From Clostridia bacterium (GTDB taxonomy: Bacteria; Bacillota; Clostridia; Christensenellales; Aristaeellaceae), in the NCBI GenBank assembly GCA_017464305.1, contig JAFUDS010000017.1, positions 1 through 64,000 on the forward strand: 64,000 nucleotides of DNA. Direction: 5' to 3'. The first letter of the stretch is position 1; every line of letters starts with the position of its first letter. The notes under the pieces are model-generated. The model was given only the letters and a program-made list of their open reading frames with translations, was not told where the DNA came from and did no database searches. Made by a program: the position numbers and the translations under genes. Positions 8,651-16,280 of the stretch are shown piece after piece.

Positions 8651-8662
8651 AAAGGACAAGGA

Positions 8663-9997
8663 TTGAAGCAAAAGTATCGAGACCTGGACAGGAATCTATG
8701 CTACGAAGCGGTGGACAAATGCTTTAACGGCAAATGGAACCGGAACGATGTGCTGACGGACATCGAAGAATGGACGGGGTACAGCCGGAACCAAATCCGA
8801 GAATACAAGATCGACCACCCTGGGCATGAATTCCCCATCAAATTCGCGATTATGGACGAAAGAGCCGACGCGCTGATGGATATGATCCAGGAGATCGAGA
8901 TGGGCATTGACCCAGACTTCGACCTTGTAAAAATCCACAGGCGAGCGGACGCGGCAACTGGGAAGATGCGAGACATCGCATATCTGTGCATACGGATGCA
9001 GCTGTTAGGGCACTGCCTACAATTAGGGCTGGAACCGCTATTCCGGGCAAGAATCCTTCCTTGCCAGCACGCCAGCCTACCGGGAAGAGGGCCGACAAGG
9101 CTGGTACGCCAGGTGCGGCGACTATTGCGGAAACGGCACATCAAATACTTTCGGAAGACGGATTGCAAGAACGCCTACGGCAGCACGATGTACGCGGACG
9201 TGATCGAGATCATCCGGGAAGAGATACCGGACGCGACATGGATACTGCGGGGACTGGAAGTCATGGCCCGGTACGCCCCGGGTGGGCATCTGATCATTGG
9301 CGGATTTCTGGACGCATGGCTATTCAACCTGGTGATGAGCTACGCCATCAGGGAAGCATTGAACGCCGCCGGGAAACGGCGGGGACAGCGAATCCGCATG
9401 GTGGCGGGATGTGCGGACTACATGGACGATGTGGTTTTCATGAGCGGGAGCAAGAAGGGCCTGAAGGAAGGGACGAAGATATGCGGGGCATACCTTCTGG
9501 AAAGGTTCGACATCCAGAGCAAGAGCACGACGGGGATCATCCGGCTGCTGGAGCGGGAGGAGGAACGGAAACGGAAGGCCCGGGCCAGCCCTGCGGCGAG
9601 AGGATGCCCGGCCATCGACGTGGCGGGATACCGCATTAGCCGGACGCACTGCCGGATGAGAGGACGGAACGCGAAACGGACGAGGCGAAGCTACCTGCGA
9701 GCCTGGAGGGAATACCGGGAGACGGGAACCATCGGGCGGCAGCGGGCGGCGCAGATCATCAGCCGGAACGGGATCATCCAAGGGGCGGACAGCTACCGAT
9801 TCATAGAGAAATACCAGGTAGTTACGCTGCGGCGGATGGCCAGAAAGATCATGGGATACTGGGGACGAAAACAGGAACGAGAGAGAAAGGAGATTATGCA
9901 AGATGCTGTGGAGAAATACAGAAAGCACAGAGAAGCCCTCGAAGGTTACGATTGGAACCATGCCGGAGGGAAACCGATTCGTGCGGCTGGCGGATAA
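8663..9997 (+). CDS. DGR-type reverse transcriptase
   Basis: 444 residues, TTG start preceded by AAAGGA. Reverse-transcriptase motifs in order: GKMRDI (100-105) and HASLPGRG (136-143) in the fingers; motif A KTDCKNAYG with the first catalytic Asp at 167; motif B-like IIGGFLDAWLFNL (211-223); catalytic YMDD at 253-256; a thumb region after LLERFDIQSKST. Classic DGR enzymes carry an IGxxxSQ motif; here the equivalent place reads IGGFLDA, so the SQ pair is replaced. A helical N-terminal region of about 95 residues precedes the fingers. It makes cDNA from the TR RNA with errors at adenines and so diversifies the target gene. No Avd gene is seen nearby. DGR assignment rests mainly on the TR/VR pair beside it. 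Confidence 0.9.
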   Translation: MKQKYRDLDRNLCYEAVDKCFNGKWNRNDVLTDIEEWTGYSRNQIREYKIDHPGHEFPIKFAIMDERADALMDMIQEIEMGIDPDFDLVKIHRRADAATGKMRDIAYLCIRMQLLGHCLQLGLEPLFRARILPCQHASLPGRGPTRLVRQVRRLLRKRHIKYFRKTDCKNAYGSTMYADVIEIIREEIPDATWILRGLEVMARYAPGGHLIIGGFLDAWLFNLVMSYAIREALNAAGKRRGQRIRMVAGCADYMDDVVFMSGSKKGLKEGTKICGAYLLERFDIQSKSTTGIIRLLEREEERKRKARASPAARGCPAIDVAGYRISRTHCRMRGRNAKRTRRSYLRAWREYRETGTIGRQRAAQIISRNGIIQGADSYRFIEKYQVVTLRRMARKIMGYWGRKQERERKEIMQDAVEKYRKHREALEGYDWNHAGGKPIRAAGG

Positions 9998-10232
9998 CAT
10001 CCGGGAAGAGGTACGGAAAGAGGAGAGTGGCGAAGAAGGGCAGGGCACCGAGCAGAAGGTGTACGTGTACGACGAGGTGCAATTCGAGCTGGAAGCCGAA
10101 CGGGAAGAAACCGAGAAGGACATCAAGAAGGACTTTGAGGGCTGGTGGGAATACGGCAGCCAGGAGGAAGGCAGCGAGCCGACGCTGGAGGAACGAGTGG
10201 CGGCGATTGAGGACTTTTTGCTGGAGATGTAA
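9903..10232 (+). CDS. Small acidic phage protein, function unknown
   Basis: 109 residues. It starts at an ATG ten bases after AAGGAG and overlaps the last 95 bases of the reverse transcriptase in another frame. It is very acidic, with VYVYDEVQFELEAEREE in the middle and TLEERVAAIEDFLLEM at the end, a pattern common in small Clostridia-prophage proteins found between tail genes and the lysis cassette. It could be a tail accessory protein. It does not look like the basic four-helix Avd protein of other DGRs, although it sits where an accessory factor might. Confidence 0.65.
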   Translation: MLWRNTESTEKPSKVTIGTMPEGNRFVRLADNIREEVRKEESGEEGQGTEQKVYVYDEVQFELEAEREETEKDIKKDFEGWWEYGSQEEGSEPTLEERVAAIEDFLLEM

Positions 10233-10243
10233 GGGGAAGGCAG

Positions 10244-10434
10244 ATGCGGTGGCGGAATAGACGCGAGCCGGGACAACCGGCAGCGGGCAGGGAAAGCGAC
10301 GTGCCACGGAGCGGAACCTGTCAGTAGACGCTTATCAGTCTAAGGAAGATAGGTCAAAGGCGGCAGCCAATAAAAGGCGCAAGACCGGCCCTTCTATCAA
10401 TGCTTCCATGCGAGGTGGAAATCCTCGCCCGCAT
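10244..10434 (+). other. Possible structured RNA with tRNA-like ends, function unknown
   Basis: The 283-bp gap between two phage genes has no ORF of note. ATGCGG (10244-10249) can pair with CCGCAT (10429-10434). Directly beside the latter is a 6-bp hairpin, GCGAGG/CCTCGC (10410-10428), with a 7-base loop TGGAAAT, placed like a tRNA T-arm. After the 5' strand comes TG and GCG/CGC around GAATAGA, placed like a D-arm. The T-loop lacks TTC and the D-loop lacks GG, so it is not a normal tRNA. Between the arms are about 145 bases with small hairpins (10267-10281, 10326-10341). Low confidence. Confidence 0.3.
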
Positions 10435-10515
10435 ATTCCAAGGATTTTCCAACTTTCAACCAACTTCCAGTCAAGTAGGAAGGCGGAAAATGAATAAAAT
10501 AGGAGGTTTTGGTAT

Positions 10516-10647
10516 ATGTATAACATCATCAAAATGAAATACCAGGCGAAGAAGATCACAGCGGCGGAGGTTTGGGCGTATGCTGACGCGGGGAAGATCA
10601 CCGAGGCGGAGGCCGTCAAGATTTGCGGGCCACGACCGAAGGGGTGA
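10516..10647 (+). CDS. XkdX-like short phage protein
   Basis: 43 residues with a perfect AGGAGG at 10501-10506, nine bases before the ATG. The sequence MYNIIKMKYQAKKITAAEVW followed by a Gly-Lys-Ile-Thr-Glu-Ala-Glu segment matches the layout of XkdX-family proteins: a short hydrophobic start, a Trp, then GKIT-EE. These occur after receptor-binding genes in many Firmicutes phages; the function is not settled. Its stop overlaps the region of the next start. Confidence 0.7.
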   Translation: MYNIIKMKYQAKKITAAEVWAYADAGKITEAEAVKICGPRPKG

Positions 10648-10652
10648 GAAGG

Positions 10653-10814
10653 ATGGACGGCAACGAGATTATCCGGGCCATTCCAGAGCTGATGGACTAT
10701 GAGCTGATCGGCGTACTGCATGCGGTGGCTAATGAGGTAGAGGCCAGGATGCTGCGGCCACCCAGGGAAGTGGAATATCCGACGGACGGCGACGGGCATA
10801 GACTTCCATGGTAA
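10653..10814 (+). CDS. Small phage protein, function unknown
   Basis: 53 residues (MDGNEIIRAIPELMDYELIG at the start). The ATG at 10653 is chosen because GAAGGGG at 10638-10644 lies eight bases upstream; a GTG at 10644 in the same frame is possible. Helical N-terminal half, Pro-rich end. It lies between the XkdX-like gene and the endolysin. No family recognised. Confidence 0.5.
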   Translation: MDGNEIIRAIPELMDYELIGVLHAVANEVEARMLRPPREVEYPTDGDGHRLPW

Positions 10815-10846
10815 CGGCGGCGGGCCAAAAAAGAAGGTGATAGCGA

Positions 10847-11734
10847 ATGAGCAAGATATCAGCAGCGGATTTCGTCAACCGGGTGGAGCAGATCGCTGCG
10901 GAGGGTCCAGCCTATGAAAAGGGATACGATGGCAGCCGGGGGCTATGCGATTGCATCGGGTTGATCATCGGCGGCATCCGGCGGGCTGGGGGCGACTGGC
11001 AAGGGCTGCATGGCAGCAACTACGCCGCCCGGAAAGAAATGGAAAGCCTGGAGAAGATCGAGAAGATCAAAGACCTGGTCATCGGCGAAGTGGTATATAA
11101 GAGCTACGAGAAGGGCGAGCCAGGGTGGACGCTGGACAAATACACCAGGTATCTGGCGGGCGGGAAATATTACAACGGCGACCTACGGGATTATTACCAT
11201 GTGGGCGTCGTGGTAAGCGTGGAGCCGCTAAGAATCCGCCACATGACAACGCCACAGCCGAAGATGGACACCACCATCGGGAAATGGAAATGGCATGGGA
11301 GATTGAAGAAAATCGACTATGGCAGCACGGGCAGCAGCTCTACCAGCGGCGGCGGAGGAACATTGCCAAGAGAGGACAAAAAGGAGAAGATGAGCATGGA
11401 GGCGAGAGTGGTACTGGCCACCGGGGAAGGCGGCACGACGGTCAACCTGCGGGAAGGCCCGGGGACGAATCATGGCCGAATCAAAGCGGTGAACGTCGGC
11501 AGCACGGTGGAGATTGTCGAAGATCAGGGAGCCTGGTGTAAGATCATCGCGGACGGGAAAACCGGATGGATGATGGCGAATCATCTGGAATACATCGGGG
11601 AAGGAATTCAAAACGATGTGATTTCAGAGGAAAACCAGGAGAAGATCGACAAGGCCCTGAGCGCAATGGAGAATGCCCTGGTGACTATCTCCGAACAGAT
11701 CGAGATCATCGGCATGATCAATGGACGGGGGTGA
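10847..11734 (+). CDS. Phage endolysin: NlpC/P60-type peptidase with SH3 domain
   Basis: 295 residues. Residues 1-150 look like an NlpC/P60 (CHAP-like) amidase/peptidase: GLCDCIGLIIGGIRRAG carries the probable catalytic Cys and YYHVGVVVS the probable His. A Gly/Ser linker follows near residues 165-178. Residues 185-255 form a bacterial SH3 domain (VNLREGPGTNHGRI, GWMMANHLEY) that would bind cell wall. The last 40 residues are helical. It would cut peptidoglycan during lysis; the holin gene is 730 bases downstream. No signal peptide, in keeping with holin-dependent release. Confidence 0.85.
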   Translation: MSKISAADFVNRVEQIAAEGPAYEKGYDGSRGLCDCIGLIIGGIRRAGGDWQGLHGSNYAARKEMESLEKIEKIKDLVIGEVVYKSYEKGEPGWTLDKYTRYLAGGKYYNGDLRDYYHVGVVVSVEPLRIRHMTTPQPKMDTTIGKWKWHGRLKKIDYGSTGSSSTSGGGGTLPREDKKEKMSMEARVVLATGEGGTTVNLREGPGTNHGRIKAVNVGSTVEIVEDQGAWCKIIADGKTGWMMANHLEYIGEGIQNDVISEENQEKIDKALSAMENALVTISEQIEIIGMINGRG

Positions 11735-11740
11735 GCAAAC

Positions 11741-12202
11741 ATGCAGTGGTATCAATGGTTGACAGTGTTGGGCCTGCCGTCGATGATTTCCGGAATATTC
11801 ATGCTGATGATCAACCGGAACCTAAACAAGAGGGACGAAAAGAGAAAAGAAGAGGAAAACGCCAGGGAGCAGGCCAGGGCAAAAGAAGAAGAGAAAAAAC
11901 GCAAACGCGACGAAACCATGGAAGAACAGCAAAAGATCATGGAAGAGCAGAACAAAGCCATCATGTTGGGGCTGCAAGCTGTTTTGAGAGATCGACTGCT
12001 GCAAGGATATCGGCATTATGAAGAAAAAGGCTGGGCTGATTATGAAGACCGACAAAACCTGGAAAACATATACACACAGTACCATGCGCTGGGGGCAAAC
12101 GGCGTGATGGACGATTTCAAAAAACGTTTCGACGCATTGCCGGATTATCCGCCGCTGGCAAGAAAACACATGCCGGTAGATCCGCAGGAGCATATATCAT
12201 GA
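11741..12202 (+). CDS. Phage membrane protein with coiled coil, lysis region
   Basis: 153 residues. One membrane segment at residues 6-24 (LTVLGLPSMISGIFMLMI), then a highly charged Lys/Glu coiled coil (28-75), then a domain with GYRHYEEKGWADYEDRQNLE. Proteins of this layout often sit beside holins in Clostridia prophages. It could help lysis as an accessory holin or regulator; this is inferred from position. The stop overlaps the next gene by four bases (ATGA). Confidence 0.65.
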   Translation: MQWYQWLTVLGLPSMISGIFMLMINRNLNKRDEKRKEEENAREQARAKEEEKKRKRDETMEEQQKIMEEQNKAIMLGLQAVLRDRLLQGYRHYEEKGWADYEDRQNLENIYTQYHALGANGVMDDFKKRFDALPDYPPLARKHMPVDPQEHIS

Positions 12203-12450
12203 GAGATAATGAACGCAGGCACAAACGAATCGCAAGACAATGGCAAAAGCTAAAGCACAGAGCGAAGATTTGCCCTGATTGCGGGAATAGAGCTGCCGCG
12301 TTAAATGATCACTTCATGAAGCGATTCAGCCGATTCTGTCTCGAATGCGACGAATGTCACTATTGCGCAGGCCACGCCAGCACAATCAGAGGTGCTATCC
12401 GGAAATGGAATCGAGACAACGGAAGCTATAGCACATTGACACCAAAGTAG
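12199..12450 (+). CDS. Small zinc-finger-like phage protein
   Basis: 83 residues, very basic at the N-terminus, with CPDCGN (25-30) and CLECDECHYCAGH (48-60), so up to six Cys plus His for metal binding. Overlaps the preceding gene by ATGA, so probably translationally coupled. It resembles small phage zinc-ribbon proteins; whether it binds nucleic acid is unknown. Confidence 0.6.
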   Translation: MRDNERRHKRIARQWQKLKHRAKICPDCGNRAAALNDHFMKRFSRFCLECDECHYCAGHASTIRGAIRKWNRDNGSYSTLTPK

Positions 12451-12463
12451 AGGAGGAAGAAAT

Positions 12464-12700
12464 ATGTGGAATTGGAAAGAATGGACAAAAGCGGCGATTA
12501 TCCGGGCGCTGAAGACCTTCGCCCAGACGGCAGCGGCGAGCATCACTGTGGGAGCGGCTGCGGAGGAGGTACAGTGGCTGCGTATTCTCTCTGTGAGCGG
12601 GGTCGCCTTTGTCCTCAGTCTTTTGACAAGCCTGGGCGGCCTGCCGGAGGTGCGGAGAACGGAACCGCCCGACGCTGATAAAACTGATACTAACGAATGA
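12464..12700 (+). CDS. Phage holin (r1t-like)
   Basis: 78 residues with two hydrophobic stretches. The pattern KAAIIRALKTFAQTAAASIT, then an acidic AAEEVQWLRILSVSG turn, then FVLSLLTSLGGLPEV matches the phage r1t holin family. A charged C-terminal tail follows. Holins form membrane holes that release endolysin. It is the last gene before the prophage end, and an AGGAGG-like site precedes the ATG. Confidence 0.88.
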   Translation: MWNWKEWTKAAIIRALKTFAQTAAASITVGAAAEEVQWLRILSVSGVAFVLSLLTSLGGLPEVRRTEPPDADKTDTNE

Positions 12701-12707
12701 TAAAGAA

Positions 12708-12738
12708 AATCCCCGGGGAGAATTCCCTGGGGATTTTT
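12708..12738 (+). terminator. Terminator after the holin gene
   Basis: AATCCCC (12708-12714) pairs with GGGGATT (12729-12735), with further pairing inside, and a T-run follows. It closes the late phage transcription unit. Confidence 0.8.
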
Positions 12739-12832
12739 CCTTTACACCGCGATGGTGTAAACCACAACCCGCTTATTTGAGCGTGGTACATGGGGCAGAC
12801 CATCCGCAAAGGTTCGGATGAGTCTGGTTTGG

Positions 12833-12906
12833 TGAGCCCGGCGGGATTCGAACCCACGACCTTTTGATTCGTAGTCAAACACTCTATCCAGCTGAGCTAC
12901 GAGCCC
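12833..12906 (-). tRNA. tRNA-Arg (anticodon ACG)
   Basis: Minus-strand cloverleaf: acceptor GGGCTCG with a matching 3' strand, D-arm GCTCAGCTGGATAGAG, anticodon stem TTTGA/TCAAA around CTACGAA (anticodon ACG), T-loop GTTCGAA. CCA is encoded at 12832-12830. The 3' end faces the prophage, which makes it the probable phage attachment site. ACG is modified to ICG by TadA in bacteria. Confidence 0.96.
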
Positions 12907-12931
12907 ACAGCCATCTCTCGACAGCCCTGAT

Positions 12932-12960
12932 ATGATACCACAAGACAACCAGAATGTCAA
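12932..12960 (-). promoter_or_regulatory. Promoter of tRNA-Arg
   Basis: On the minus strand TTGACA (12960-12955), a 17-base spacer and TATCAT (12937-12932) lie 25 bases before the tRNA. Confidence 0.8.
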
Positions 12961-13029
12961 TTCCTTTTTTTCAAGAAAAGTGTGAAGAAAATCCGACAAT
13001 AAGTTAACAAAATCGTCGTTTGTTGTGGA

Positions 13030-13058
13030 TTGTAAAACGGGGAAGGATTCGATAAAAT
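13030..13058 (+). promoter_or_regulatory. Possible promoter of the 5'-nucleotidase gene
   Basis: TTGTAA (13030-13035), 17-base spacer, TAAAAT (13053-13058), about 50 bases before the chosen ATG. A moderate match to the housekeeping consensus. Confidence 0.5.
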
Positions 13059-13110
13059 GAGGGTGTCAACCGTTCCTATTTCTTATTTTGAGGAAGGAGT
13101 CGTGGTAACC

Positions 13111-14781
13111 ATGAAAAGGATTATTTCTCTGATTCTGGCCCTGTGCATGGCGCTGAGCCTTTCCTTCGCTTTCGCGGAGGAGGGCGGGGTGGCGGCGGAT
13201 ATTCGCACGGCCACAGCCAGCGACTACACGGGCAAGACCGTGATCCTGCACTCCAACGATGTGCACGGACAGATTGATGGCTATGCCTGGATTGCCGGCC
13301 TGCGGACCTATTTTGAAAGCCTGGGCGCTAAGGTGATTCTGGCGGACGCTGGCGATTTCAGCCAGGGCACGGTGTATGTCAGCTCCAGCAAGGGCGCTGC
13401 CGCCATCGATATGATGAACGCCGCGAAGTACGACGTCATCACCCTGGGAAATCATGAATTTGACTTCGGCTATCCCCAGCTGATGGACAACCTGAGCAAG
13501 GCGGAGTTCACCGCGCTGTGCGCGAACATCACGCTGGATGAAACAGGCGAGTCCATCCTGCCCGGCACCAAGGTCATCGAGACGGAAAGCGGCCTGAAGA
13601 TTGGCTTCTTCGGTCTGGATACGCCTGAAACCGTGACCAAGGTGAACCCCGGTCTGATCAATATGATCACCTTCTCTACCTTCGATAAGCTGTACGAAGC
13701 GGGCCAGAGCGCCGTGGATGCGCTGAAGAGCGAGAACGCGGATCTGGTCATCGGCTTGGTACATCTGGGCGTGGATGAAGAGAGCCGGGCCAACGGCTAT
13801 CGTTCCATCGATCTGCTGGGTAAGGTAAGCGGCATCGATCTGCTGATCGATGGTCACAGCCACACTGTGATGACCGCTGGCCCCGACGGAGAACCCATCC
13901 AGTCCACGGGCACCAAGTTTGCCTACGTGGGCGTGGTGGTGATCGACGACGAAAGCAAGACCATCGAGGATCATTTCCTGCTGCCCACCTATCTGGGAAG
14001 CAAGCTGTATGCCATGAACGGCGTGGATGGCGACGTGCTGGCTGTGGCGGAGAAGATCACTGCGGAAGTGGACGCGGAATACAGCGCCGTGTTCGCGACC
14101 TCTGAGGTGGTGCTGAATGGCGAAAAGGCCCCCGGCAACCGCACCGAGGAAACCAACCTGGGCGACCTGATTACGGACGCCATGGTTTGGTCCGTCGTGA
14201 AGGAAGGCGGCATCGAGCAGGTGGAGCCCAACGCGGTGGTTGGCATCACCAATGGCGGCGGCATCCGTGCGGCGATCAACGTGGGCGATGTTTCCAAGAA
14301 GGACATCAACACCGTGCTGCCCTTCGGCAACACCGTGGCTGTGATCTATGTGACGGGCAGCGAGCTGCTGGAAGCGCTGGAAGCTTCCACCTTCTGCACG
14401 CCGGAATCCATCGGCGGCTATCCGCAGACCTCCGGAATCACCTGGACCCTGGATACCACCAAGGCCTATGATCAGGGCGAGGTTTATGTGCTGGATGGCA
14501 AGGAGAGCAGCTATTATGCTCCCGCTTCCATCAACCGTGTAACCATCACAGCCATCAATGGGGAAGCGTTTGACGAGAATGCGACCTACGCTGTGGTGAC
14601 CAACAACTTCTGCGCGGCAGGCGGCGATACCTATAATGTGTTTGGCCGGTCCACCTCTTCCTTCGACACCGGCATCCCCATGGACGAAGCTGTGATGGCT
14701 TATGTGGAGGATGTGCTGGCCGGGAAGATTTCCGCGGATACCTACGCGGAGCCTCAGGGGCGTGAAACGCAGATCAAGTAA
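13111..14781 (+). CDS. Secreted 5'-nucleotidase / metallophosphoesterase
   Basis: 556 residues. The ATG at 13111 is chosen because AGGAAGGAG lies about ten bases upstream and the product then begins with a classic signal peptide (MKRIISLILALCMALSLSFA). The N-terminal metallophosphatase domain has HSNDVHGQ, DAGDFSQG and TLGNHEFDFG, which hold the two metal ions. The C-terminal 5'-nucleotidase domain has NGGGIRA, LPFGNTVAV and NNFCAAGGD. The UshA/YfkN family removes phosphate from nucleotides outside the membrane for salvage. No LPXTG anchor or other wall-binding tail is visible. It stands alone between its own promoter and terminator. Confidence 0.93.
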   Translation: MKRIISLILALCMALSLSFAFAEEGGVAADIRTATASDYTGKTVILHSNDVHGQIDGYAWIAGLRTYFESLGAKVILADAGDFSQGTVYVSSSKGAAAIDMMNAAKYDVITLGNHEFDFGYPQLMDNLSKAEFTALCANITLDETGESILPGTKVIETESGLKIGFFGLDTPETVTKVNPGLINMITFSTFDKLYEAGQSAVDALKSENADLVIGLVHLGVDEESRANGYRSIDLLGKVSGIDLLIDGHSHTVMTAGPDGEPIQSTGTKFAYVGVVVIDDESKTIEDHFLLPTYLGSKLYAMNGVDGDVLAVAEKITAEVDAEYSAVFATSEVVLNGEKAPGNRTEETNLGDLITDAMVWSVVKEGGIEQVEPNAVVGITNGGGIRAAINVGDVSKKDINTVLPFGNTVAVIYVTGSELLEALEASTFCTPESIGGYPQTSGITWTLDTTKAYDQGEVYVLDGKESSYYAPASINRVTITAINGEAFDENATYAVVTNNFCAAGGDTYNVFGRSTSSFDTGIPMDEAVMAYVEDVLAGKISADTYAEPQGRETQIK

Positions 14782-14801
14782 TATTTGATCGAATAGCACC
14801 C

Positions 14802-14838
14802 GCGGACTGCCATTGGATTGATGGCAGTCCGCTTTTTT
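14802..14838 (+). terminator. Terminator after the 5'-nucleotidase gene
   Basis: Perfect 12-bp stem GCGGACTGCCAT / ATGGCAGTCCGC (14802-14832) with a 7-base loop and six T residues. Confidence 0.95.
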
Positions 14839-14871
14839 AGAAGCCAATGGCCCCAAAAGGAGGCGAAAAAA

Positions 14872-15600
14872 ATGCAATCGGAAAAGATTCAGCAATTGCA
14901 GGAGATCATAGATCAATCTAAAAGAATTGTATTCTTTGGCGGCGCGGGAGTTTCCACCGCCAGCGGGATTCCAGATTTTCGATCCGCGACGGGAATATAT
15001 TCCGAACAGTTTGGACAGCTTTCTCCGGAAACGATTCTAAGCAGGACATTTTTCGACCTGCATCCGGAAATCTTCTTTGACTTTTATCGCAAGCACCTGT
15101 TGTACCCGGATGCCCAGCCCAACGCGGCGCATCGGAAGCTTTACGAATGGGAACAGCAGGACAAGCTGAAGGGCATCGTGACCCAGAACATCGACGGCCT
15201 GCACAAGGCGGCGGGGAATATCCGGGTCTATGAGCTGCACGGAACCATCCATGAAAACTACTGCATGGAGTGCAACGCGGCATATCCCATGGAATATATC
15301 CTTGAATCAGAGGGGATTCCCCGGTGCAAGGACTGTGGCGGCGTTATCAAGCCTAAGGTGGTGCTTTATGAGGAGCCGTTGGAAAAGTACGTTTGCATTG
15401 GCGCGGTTCGCGAGATCGCCAACGCGGACACCCTGATCGTCGCGGGCACGTCCCTGGCGGTGCAGCCGGCGGCTTCCTTCATTGACAATTTCCGGGGAAA
15501 GAATTTGGTGATCCTGAACAAGGAGGCTATCCCCGGAGAAGAAAGAGCAACGCTGGTGATCCACGATGATTTGGCCGCGGTGATGGCGCAGCTGCATTAA
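14872..15600 (+). CDS. NAD-dependent protein deacylase (Sir2 family)
   Basis: 242 residues. The start at 14872 follows AAAGGAGG, and the terminator of the previous gene overlaps the longer alternative. Sirtuin motifs in order: GGAGVSTASGIPDFRS for NAD, TQNIDGLH, the catalytic His in YELHGTI, a zinc site CMEC...CKDC, then AGTSLAVQPAASF. The family removes acetyl or other acyl groups from lysine using NAD. Length and zinc-site spacing fit bacterial CobB-type enzymes. A single gene with its own terminator. Confidence 0.93.
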   Translation: MQSEKIQQLQEIIDQSKRIVFFGGAGVSTASGIPDFRSATGIYSEQFGQLSPETILSRTFFDLHPEIFFDFYRKHLLYPDAQPNAAHRKLYEWEQQDKLKGIVTQNIDGLHKAAGNIRVYELHGTIHENYCMECNAAYPMEYILESEGIPRCKDCGGVIKPKVVLYEEPLEKYVCIGAVREIANADTLIVAGTSLAVQPAASFIDNFRGKNLVILNKEAIPGEERATLVIHDDLAAVMAQLH

Positions 15601-15665
15601 GGGAACGATATCGCGCCCGCTTCGCGCGGGGCTTACTGTTCACTGAAAGAAAGATACTCAATCAG

Positions 15666-15709
15666 CCGAAATGGGGCGAAACATGGTTTCGTTCGATTTC
15701 GGTTTTTTT
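15666..15709 (+). terminator. Terminator after the sirtuin gene
   Basis: CCGAAAT/ATTTCGG outer stem with an inner GCGAAAC/GTTTCGT stem, followed by seven T residues. Confidence 0.85.
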
Positions 15710-15710
15710 A

Positions 15711-15739
15711 TTGACGGGGAGGATGGTTTTCTGTATAAT
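15711..15739 (+). promoter_or_regulatory. Promoter of the dCMP deaminase operon
   Basis: TTGACG (15711-15716), a 17-base spacer and a perfect TATAAT (15734-15739), directly after the preceding terminator. Likely drives the genes from 15816. Confidence 0.88.
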
Positions 15740-15815
15740 AAATTATTCAAAGCGGTGAAGTATTTTCCATATTCGACAGGTCTGGAGCATGGAGAAGTGA
15801 AAGGCGGGGAGCATC

Positions 15816-16280
15816 ATGGATAAATGGGATCATCGGTTTATGAAGATGACCTATACCATCGCGGAATGGTCCAGCTGCTTCCGCAAGGGGCGGAGCATTG
15901 GCTGCGTTATCGTGCGGGACAAGCGGATCATGACCACGGGATATAACGGCGCGCCGGCGGGGATCAAGACCTGCCGGGAGCGGGGGGAATGCCTGCGGGA
16001 TAAGCTGGGCATCGCCAGCGGCACGCGGATGGAAACCTGCTACGCTGTCCACGCGGAGCAGAACGCCATCGTCCAGGCGGCGAAGCTGGGGGTCAATATC
16101 GACGGGGCGACCCTGTACTGCACCCATCAACCCTGCAGCATGTGCTGCAAGATGATCATCAACAGCGGGATTCAGCGGGTGGTCTATAAAGAGGGATATC
16201 CGGATCCCTTTACACTGGAGCTGTTTGACGAGGCGGGCGTGCAGTTAGAGAAGTATGAGGACGAGGGAAACGAAGCATGA
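15816..16280 (+). CDS. Deoxycytidylate deaminase family protein
   Basis: 154 residues. Zinc deaminase motifs: HAEQNAI with the catalytic Glu and zinc-binding His, and PCSMCCKM with two zinc-binding Cys. An inserted Cys-rich segment (TCRERGECLR) fits dCMP deaminase/ComEB rather than cytidine or tRNA adenosine deaminase. It converts dCMP to dUMP for thymidylate synthesis. The stop overlaps the next start (ATGA), so the two are co-translated. Confidence 0.88.
   Translation: MDKWDHRFMKMTYTIAEWSSCFRKGRSIGCVIVRDKRIMTTGYNGAPAGIKTCRERGECLRDKLGIASGTRMETCYAVHAEQNAIVQAAKLGVNIDGATLYCTHQPCSMCCKMIINSGIQRVVYKEGYPDPFTLELFDEAGVQLEKYEDEGNEA

Larger units (their letters stand above)
1..12829 (+). mobile_element. 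Prophage, right-hand part (tail, DGR and lysis modules)
   Basis: All genes from the window start to the holin run on the plus strand, in the order typical of siphophages of Firmicutes: tape measure, distal tail protein, tail-tip protein, receptor-binding proteins, lysis genes. The left end (head, packaging, integrase) is outside the window. The right end lies between the holin stop at 12700 and the 3' end of a minus-strand tRNA-Arg gene at 12830. Temperate phages commonly integrate into tRNA 3' ends, so an att core near 12830-12870 is inferred; the matching copy is not visible. No transposase or integrase is present. That this is a prophage is near certain; the exact boundary is not. Confidence 0.9.

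Noticed and set aside
9903-10232. DGR accessory protein Avd
   Set aside because: Product is strongly acidic and lacks the basic helical pattern; placed as a general phage protein.
10244-10434. tRNA or tmRNA gene
   Set aside because: Missing TTC T-loop, D-loop GG and a plausible anticodon arm or tag frame; kept only as possible structured RNA.
13066-14916. 616-residue minus-strand ORF opposite the 5'-nucleotidase gene
   Set aside because: Antisense shadow of a GC-rich gene with clear enzyme motifs and signal peptide on the plus strand; rich in His, Gln and Arg with no domain.
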